64,000 nt of DNA from Lineus longissimus (lineage: Eukaryota; Nemertea; Pilidiophora; Heteronemertea; Lineidae): NCBI RefSeq assembly GCF_910592395.1, contig NC_088308.1, positions 10,491,001 to 10,555,000 on the forward strand. Reading direction: 5' to 3'. The notes below the pieces were generated by a model that did not search any database, was not told the DNA's origin, and was given only the letters and a program-made list of their open reading frames with translations. This document shows positions 58,471 to 64,000 of this stretch, piece by piece. Position numbers and translations under genes: made by a program. Position 1 is the first letter of the stretch. The number at the start of each line of letters is the position of its first letter.

Positions 58471-58709
58471 CATTTGAATTCTGTGTTTGTCGCCTGATTC
58501 TCGATAACAATCGCCGCAAGTGTACTGCCAAAAAAACGCAAATAATACTAGTTCCTAAAATCCTGTCAAAAGTAATTGTTCGTAACCTTTTATTATCCTC
58601 TAGTTGAATCGTTCGCATCGTATTGTACATGTATTTTCTTTCCGTTATGGTTATTTTGAAAGGTTTGAATGTAAACTCGAATAGGTTTCCTTCAGAGTCA
58701 AACTGAGGA

Positions 58710-59348
58710 TTACAAAGCGAGACGGGATACAGCGATGACAACAATCCTGTTGCATACTTCGCTCCTCCGAGAGATTTTAAGAAGTTTCATTGTTATACCA
58801 AGATTTCTGATGCTGAACAAGTTCAAAGAAGTGACAAACGTCCCTAAACCAAGGAGATATTTTTGTGCAAAGACGACTATATTGCTATTATCTGTAAACC
58901 GAATGAGATATCGAAATGTTGAATTACCGGGACCACGACTACTCCTGAAGTTGTTATACGGTAGCAACAATTGTTGACGGGTACGTCCATCTAAAATAAA
59001 TGCAACTGCGCGAAGGCCACTATCCTGCCACCACCGTGCGCCATCGTGGCAAATACCGATAACCCCGTCCTCATATTCACCAGCAATTTCCACGAGAATA
59101 TTTATGAAGAAATTATGCTTTAATGTGGTGTCACTATGTGTCTGATAGCAGCTATATCCACGAAGCACTTCAGCTTCAACTCGTAGTGCCACTTGGAATT
59201 CCCGACTGCAAATTGTCCTTTGATACTTGAACTTTAGCTGTGCTTTCTGGAATACGAAATACTGTAAATATATAGTTCGTTGTCCATCTGCAATCAAGTA
59301 AGAGATGAGAAATAAATAAAGCAATAATAACTGCGCGTTATCTAGCAC
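58710..59348 (-). CDS. R-type protein with hydrophobic leader, 212 aa
   Basis: Starts MLDNAQLLLLYLFLISYLIA, a strong signal-peptide-like leader, then DGQRTIYLQYFV, a CYQT segment, and the R core (EYEDGVIGICHDGARWWQ, LLLPYNNFRSSRGPGNST). This copy joins leader and core in one frame, unlike the long copies. The C-terminus is frameshifted and continues in 58427-58744. The leader overlaps a splice-acceptor-like tract (ctcttacttgattgcag), so it may be intronic. Confidence 0.4.
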   Translation of the reverse strand: MLDNAQLLLLYLFLISYLIADGQRTIYLQYFVFQKAQLKFKYQRTICSREFQVALRVEAEVLRGYSCYQTHSDTTLKHNFFINILVEIAGEYEDGVIGICHDGARWWQDSGLRAVAFILDGRTRQQLLLPYNNFRSSRGPGNSTFRYLIRFTDNSNIVVFAQKYLLGLGTFVTSLNLFSIRNLGITMKLLKISRRSEVCNRIVVIAVSRLAL

Positions 59349-59619
59349 GAGGTAAACCGATTTCGGAAAATAAGAGTATTTTAACCCAATGTATCTCGAT
59401 TCTATTGGCTTGATGTTGCTTGGTCCAACATAGTTGGGCAGTTACCAAGGGCGAACTCCATACCTCCGGCAAAAATTGAGTAGGGTACGAAGCCAGTAAT
59501 TTTTTGACATATAATAATATCACATAATCTTCATGTAATACCTGTCCAATGGACGCCAATTCTGGCAGAGAGAATAATGCTTGAATAATATGCTTTGGGA
59601 AATGATCACACTAGTACAG

Positions 59620-60090
59620 CTAGTCTACGCTCTGAATGGTGCCTTCAAGATTGAGGTGTGAGATACAGATTCCCTTTAACACAGGCATGCCAGGGTAGTG
59701 GTTTGTTTTTACGACTTTCCTGCACTGCACATGGAGTCCTATATATGATAACGAATTGGTCTGGTCAAGCTGACGCCTTGTATGCTGACCACTGACCAGG
59801 TGCACCTTTTCCGCTCCTATCCCGCTACCTCGAGCGAAGTGTTCTCGCTGTTCTTCAGATGACAGCCATGCCAGCATGATTAGTTTACACCGGATGAAGT
59901 ACCATGCCGTGAACCTGCAACTCTTGACTGATTTCAACAAAACTACTGTAATGACTCCTATTACAATGTAAATGAATACATGTAGTTCCAATTTCAATAA
60001 ATACATTGAAATAGAAACATCACTATGATCTGCAGCCGAAACCTCCGAACATTTCTCGCCACGTGAGTGCACGCCGAGATCAGAGTTCAC
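59620..60090 (-). CDS. ORF with one hydrophobic helix, block U of unit 4
   Basis: A 156-aa open frame. HVFIYIVIGVITVVLLKSV at about residues 32-50 is a possible membrane helix, followed by a basic stretch (KSCRFTAWYFIRCK) that would suit the cytosolic side. Homologous to 37479-37814. Function unknown. Confidence 0.35.
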   Translation of the reverse strand: MNSDLGVHSRGEKCSEVSAADHSDVSISMYLLKLELHVFIYIVIGVITVVLLKSVKSCRFTAWYFIRCKLIMLAWLSSEEQREHFARGSGIGAEKVHLVSGQHTRRQLDQTNSLSYIGLHVQCRKVVKTNHYPGMPVLKGICISHLNLEGTIQSVD

Positions 60091-60486
60091 ATCGTCGCAG
60101 TTGCGGGGTAATCAAGCGCTCTCCTCCTTTCTGGAGAACTAAGTGCAACGCCTAATCTGGCGCACAGACGGACATTTCAGGCCAGTTGAGAGTTGTGAAG
60201 TGGCCCTGGCCGATGATCTAACCCGGGAGTTTCCCGACGGAAGGCCGACGCTTAATTGTGGAACCACCGCGCTTCCTCTCTATTTTTCTGGTGTAAAAAC
60301 ACTGAAAGGTGAGGAACCACCAAATACGTTGCAACGGTCCGACCAAAAGCAAGTTTACCAGGTGAAGAAACGTTTAATTCTTTGCAAAATAACATTTATT
60401 TTCGAATCTGATAGATTTATGTTGCAGTTATGGTCCCGGTTACTAATTGCAACTGCCACTGTCAGTGCATGCGCAACTACATTGCG

Positions 60487-61425
60487 TTAGACGTAAATTT
60501 TCGCTTTCAATGTATGACCTTTCCTGAATTTGTATTTCTTCGGCCAAAGTATCAGCCTATTCTTTTCGTCGACGAAGCAGAAAAATGCAGCTTGGTCAAC
60601 GACGGTGGGGATGAACCGAATTTTGGCTTTGATGGGAAATGCTAAAGCTGATGACTTGTCCCTACACGAGTCCTCTTGGAACAGAAACAACTTTTGAATT
60701 CTGCGTTTGTCGCCCGATTCTCGATGGCAATCGCTGCAAGTGTACTGCCAAGTAACGCCAATAATACTAGTTCCAATAATCCAGGCAAAATTAACTGTTC
60801 TTAATCCATTCTCTTCAAGTTGAATCGTTCGCATCGTATTGTACATGTATTTTCTTTCCGTTATGGTTATTTTGAAAGGTTTGAATGTAAACTCGAATAG
60901 GTTTCCTTCAGAGTCGAACTTAGGATTACTAAGTGAGATGGGAAACGTTGCTAAAAAACCTGTTTCATACTTTGCTTCTCGGAGAGATTTAAAAAAAATC
61001 AGTTTCAGGGCAATACCAAGATTTCTGATTCTGAACAATTTCAAAGAAGTGACAAATTTCTTTAAACCAAGGAGATAGGTTACTTCAAAGACGACTATAT
61101 TGCTATTAACAGATAACCGAAGATATCGAAATGTTGAATTACCGGGGCCACGACTACTCCTGAAGTTGTTATACGGTAGCAACAATTGTTGGCGGTTGCG
61201 TCCATCTAAACTAAATGCAAATGCTCGGAGGCCACTTTTCTGCCACCACAGTGCGCCATCCTGGCAAATACCGATAACCCCGTCCTCATATTCTCCAGCA
61301 ATATCAACGAGATTATTTATGAAGAAATTATGCTTTAATGTATATGGCGATTTATCCTTTACTTGTGAAAATACATAAACATTGAAAGTTGACGTCACTA
61401 CGTGTCTGGTAGCAGCTACACCCAC
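60487..61425 (-). CDS. R-type protein, intact 312-aa ORF
   Basis: Full-length partner of 17366-18307. One codon shorter, with many conservative replacements, no stop and no frameshift. The stretch FEFTFKPFKITITERKYMY is identical between them. Retaining two full ORFs about 20 percent diverged, among broken relatives, suggests past or present selection on the protein. Family unknown. Confidence 0.5.
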   Translation of the reverse strand: MGVAATRHVVTSTFNVYVFSQVKDKSPYTLKHNFFINNLVDIAGEYEDGVIGICQDGALWWQKSGLRAFAFSLDGRNRQQLLLPYNNFRSSRGPGNSTFRYLRLSVNSNIVVFEVTYLLGLKKFVTSLKLFRIRNLGIALKLIFFKSLREAKYETGFLATFPISLSNPKFDSEGNLFEFTFKPFKITITERKYMYNTMRTIQLEENGLRTVNFAWIIGTSIIGVTWQYTCSDCHRESGDKRRIQKLFLFQEDSCRDKSSALAFPIKAKIRFIPTVVDQAAFFCFVDEKNRLILWPKKYKFRKGHTLKAKIYV

Positions 61426-61989
61426 AAAGCACTTCAGCTTTAAGTGATAGTGCCACTCGGAATTCCAGACTGGAAATTGTCCGTTGATACTTGGACTGTA
61501 ACTGTGCTGGTATTTCTGGAGTTACAAAGTACTGTAAATATAAAGTTTGTTGTCCAGCTGCAATAAATTAAGGTTTAGGAAATGAATGATAAGAAATAAT
61601 AACTGCACATTATCTAGCACGAGGTACCGATTTCTGAAAACAAGGTATTTTAACCGAATGGCTATCGATCCTATTGACCGGGTGTTGCTTGGTTTTTGTC
61701 ACAGAATATAATGCCTAAAATGGCTGGCTAATTTATTAGTGCTTGATATGCTGATTAAAAAATTGCGTCTTTATCCCATCCAAAACATCCGTGTACCCAC
61801 TATCACGCCCTAGCATTTGATTTCGACAAATAGGAATATGTCTGAAAGGAATGGGCTGCTTTTTACTGTAGTATGATTGTTCTTCTTTTGGTTCACCAGT
61901 TTTGAACGTGTGTGCTGCTTTTCCAATTTTGTTTCATCTCTTTCACAGTAGAAAAACGCGTTATTCGTTATTTTCATTTGGAACAAGTC

Positions 61990-62870
61990 CAGGCCGAAGT
62001 AAAATCATATGGCATTGTTGTTCTTTGGTTTCGAAAATGTAGTAGCCAAATTTATAAATTTAGATATCCTGAAACGAAAAAGCGGTATTACCTGTATCAC
62101 CCAATACCGGTATTTTAAACCAGTTTTCCTCCAGCTACAATTCCATGTTGCTTTGTTTGATGGGAAAACCCAGTGGCAGCCATGACCTATGATGGAGAAT
62201 GCCTAGCACTCCAGAGCAATTGCGCATGTTAACCCGCACTGGAGGACAGAATCAGCCCGCTGGATACTTGTTTTCGGTTTATCAACGTATCTGCTGTACG
62301 TCAGTACGAAAATTATTACTCGTACAAGCGCAGTTACACTGCCAACCATTTTCTTTAATTGGTAAACTCGAAAGTAGAGGCGAAATTCTGGCAATATTTC
62401 TGTCTAAGATTGGTCATAGGACTTCATATATAAACATATCGTGTGAAATCGAATATCACAAACATTTTGGCAATAACCTAAAGAAGAGTAATACCGCACC
62501 CAGGTGCGACTTCCGAATGAGTAGGACACATAGTAGTTGAAGAGGAAAGCACGGAACCATCAAAGGCGAATCACAAATCCTGATCCTGAAACGGCGTGGC
62601 TTTCAAGAAACTAACATTCCTGGCTCTTTCGAATGGGACTGATGTAAACCGAGGGGCCTAGTACTATGTGGTCATTTGTTTGCGAACGCTGAAATTCGTA
62701 CACGGCCGCGATAATATGATTTCTAGAGTCCTTCGGCACTCGTAAAAGAAAACAGTCTTTGAAGCTAGTACATGAACTCCACAAATGCGGGCAGTTAATT
62801 ATAGGTCTTTTACATTGCAAACATAGCCTACATTTTATTGCGTGTTTTGAAGTCCCAGAGCATCTTACTT
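61990..62870. repeat. Block P fragment, unit 4
   Basis: Second P subfamily. It is preceded at 61912 by the acceptor-like ccaattttgtttcatc. Homology to other copies ends at about 62870, which is the end of the array. Confidence 0.85.
62092..62394 (-). pseudogene. PAN/Apple-like exon with stop, unit 4
   Basis: Same exon as 56497-56754, but the glutamine after the third cysteine is a TAG stop (tgctag). Donor preserved. Confidence 0.6.
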
Positions 62871-63156
62871 TAACCTCGACGCGAGTCCATGTCATAAAAT
62901 TTTCTAAGTTCTGATAATACCGTAATATAGAAGAGGTAGCAAAATAATAGATGGAACAGCTTGTATTACCTGAACAAATGCTAGTATTTTGTAGGCCTTC
63001 AATCAGCCCCTCAATCAATCGAATGATGTAAGGCCTAGAAATGTCTATGGGGCATGACACGCGCCTGATCAAGGCCCACACTGCAAAATTTGTTTTCCAA
63101 ACGAAGACGAATGATCTGCTTTTGGATTATTTTGGTTCTTTGCTCATGCTGTTTAA
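62871..63156. other. Spacer before the last gene
   Basis: No match elsewhere in the window and no supported gene. Minus-strand frames here are shadows. Confidence 0.4.
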
Positions 63157-64000
63157 ATACGGCGATGGACGAGGCGGGTGGGACCGCCAAGGCGACGGCT
63201 TCAGGCATACTCCTTACAGCAAAAAATCGATTATTTGGATGAATATTGGTTAGCTCATTTAGAAGGGCTGGAACATGGGCAGACACCAACTCATTTTGCA
63301 AAATTCCGAAATATTCGGGCGCCGACATTTCGTGACTGGATAAGAAACGAAGATGACATTAGAACTGAGTTTGTAGAGGGTCAACGACGGCGACGACGAA
63401 TGAGAAGATACCGGCAACTTGGCAATGGTAAGCAATCGATTTCTACAGACTAAAGGAAACCAATCGCGAAACGCTTGTAAAAATGGGGAGTTTTGAACGG
63501 CTTGGTTAAAACCTAAGGTGGGAATAAGCTTCCATTCTTAAAATTTAGCAGTTTCGAGTTCCCCCGGGTCGTGAGCTGGCATCACGGTAACATTGCATAT
63601 GTGCATAACATTACTGACTCCAGTCAATGAACTGCATAAGATTTAATCACCTATTTAGTTATTTTTACAACGTTCAGCCAGTCAAAATAAAGATTTTGAT
63701 CTTTTTAAGCATAAACTATTTGCTTGTTCACTGAAAAGTCTTATGATTGTATACAGCTGATAATTAGGCCATTGTCTGTGCTTAAAGGTTTCTGGCCCGA
63801 GGTGGAAGATTCTCAAGCAGACTGGTATCAAAATAGAAGGACGCTGGGTTTTCCTGTAGCTGGGCAAAATCTCACAGGACAAGCAACGAGGGAATTTCGT
63901 CAGTGGATCGGGGAATTGCCAGATGGAGATATGGAACCTTTACAGAAGGACCGCCCCCATAGACTGGACTTTAGGGAATCACAGTCGTGGCTGAAAGGAT
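63157..64000 (+). CDS. Helix-turn-helix-like gene, two exons, open at window end
   Basis: Exon 1 reads RRLQAYSLQQKIDYLDEYW, then HFAKFRNIRAPTFRDWIRNE and a basic tail (RRRRRMRRYRQ). This looks like a CENP-B/Psq/Tigger-type helix-turn-helix in which the second helix ends in a DWIRNE-like motif. The donor is ggcaatg/gtaagc at 63427/63428 and the acceptor is gtgcttaaag/gt at 63787/63788. Phase 1 is kept across the 360-bp intron, and exon 2 stays open to the edge (FWPEVEDSQADWYQNRRTL...). The start is unsolved: the frame has no ATG after the stop at 63154, while the ATG at 63165 is in another frame. Either an upstream exon or a frameshift is needed. Could be host or transposon-derived. Confidence 0.6.

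Overview
The window is repeat-dense DNA from an animal, most likely a marine invertebrate. It has spliced transposase genes with GT-AG introns, PIF/Harbinger elements paired with a Myb/SANT-like gene, a BEL/Pao LTR retrotransposon, a non-LTR retrotransposon, several MITEs and almost no long host ORFs. The taxon is not established; the mix of families would suit a deuterostome such as a hemichordate, echinoderm or lancelet. No rRNA, tRNA or CRISPR was recognised.

Layout. Positions 1-3.4 kb hold a pair of 225-bp inverted arms around small unrecognised ORFs, including an acidic 182-aa protein. Positions 3.7-6.8 kb are a first copy of a repeat block (P). Positions 6.8-9.8 kb are mostly single copy within the window, with three inverted or minisatellite structures. 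From 9.8 kb to 62.9 kb the sequence is a tandem, repeatedly interrupted array of one composite unit. On the + strand its blocks run R-short, U, R-long, T, P, Q. Unit 1 is 14.5-31.1 kb, unit 2 is 35.7-48.8 kb, unit 3 is 48.8-58.5 kb and unit 4 is 58.5-62.9 kb. Within this, 9793-20592 and 31141-42529 form an 11-kb direct duplication that carries a Harbinger element in each copy.

On the minus strand the units repeatedly encode the same proteins: a short secreted-looking, cysteine-patterned PAN/Apple-like exon (block P), an uncharacterised ORF of about 312 aa (blocks R), and a small ORF with one hydrophobic helix (block U). Some copies are open and others are broken. The best reading is a tandem array of a degenerating, possibly still partly functional, receptor-like gene family. 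That is inference; a multi-copy element carrying these ORFs is the alternative.

Comparing copies exposes clean empty sites for several insertions: a non-LTR retrotransposon (24668-29544), a TTAA-flanked MITE (22156-23091), a long-TIR element with an 8-9 bp target duplication (15687-16728), a 9-bp-duplicating MITE inside the second Harbinger (33372-34064) and a solo LTR (36791-37301). A 5'-truncated BEL/Pao element (42530-46705) sits where block P is missing from unit 2. The window ends in a two-exon gene start (63157-64000) with a helix-turn-helix-like N-terminus, open at the window edge.
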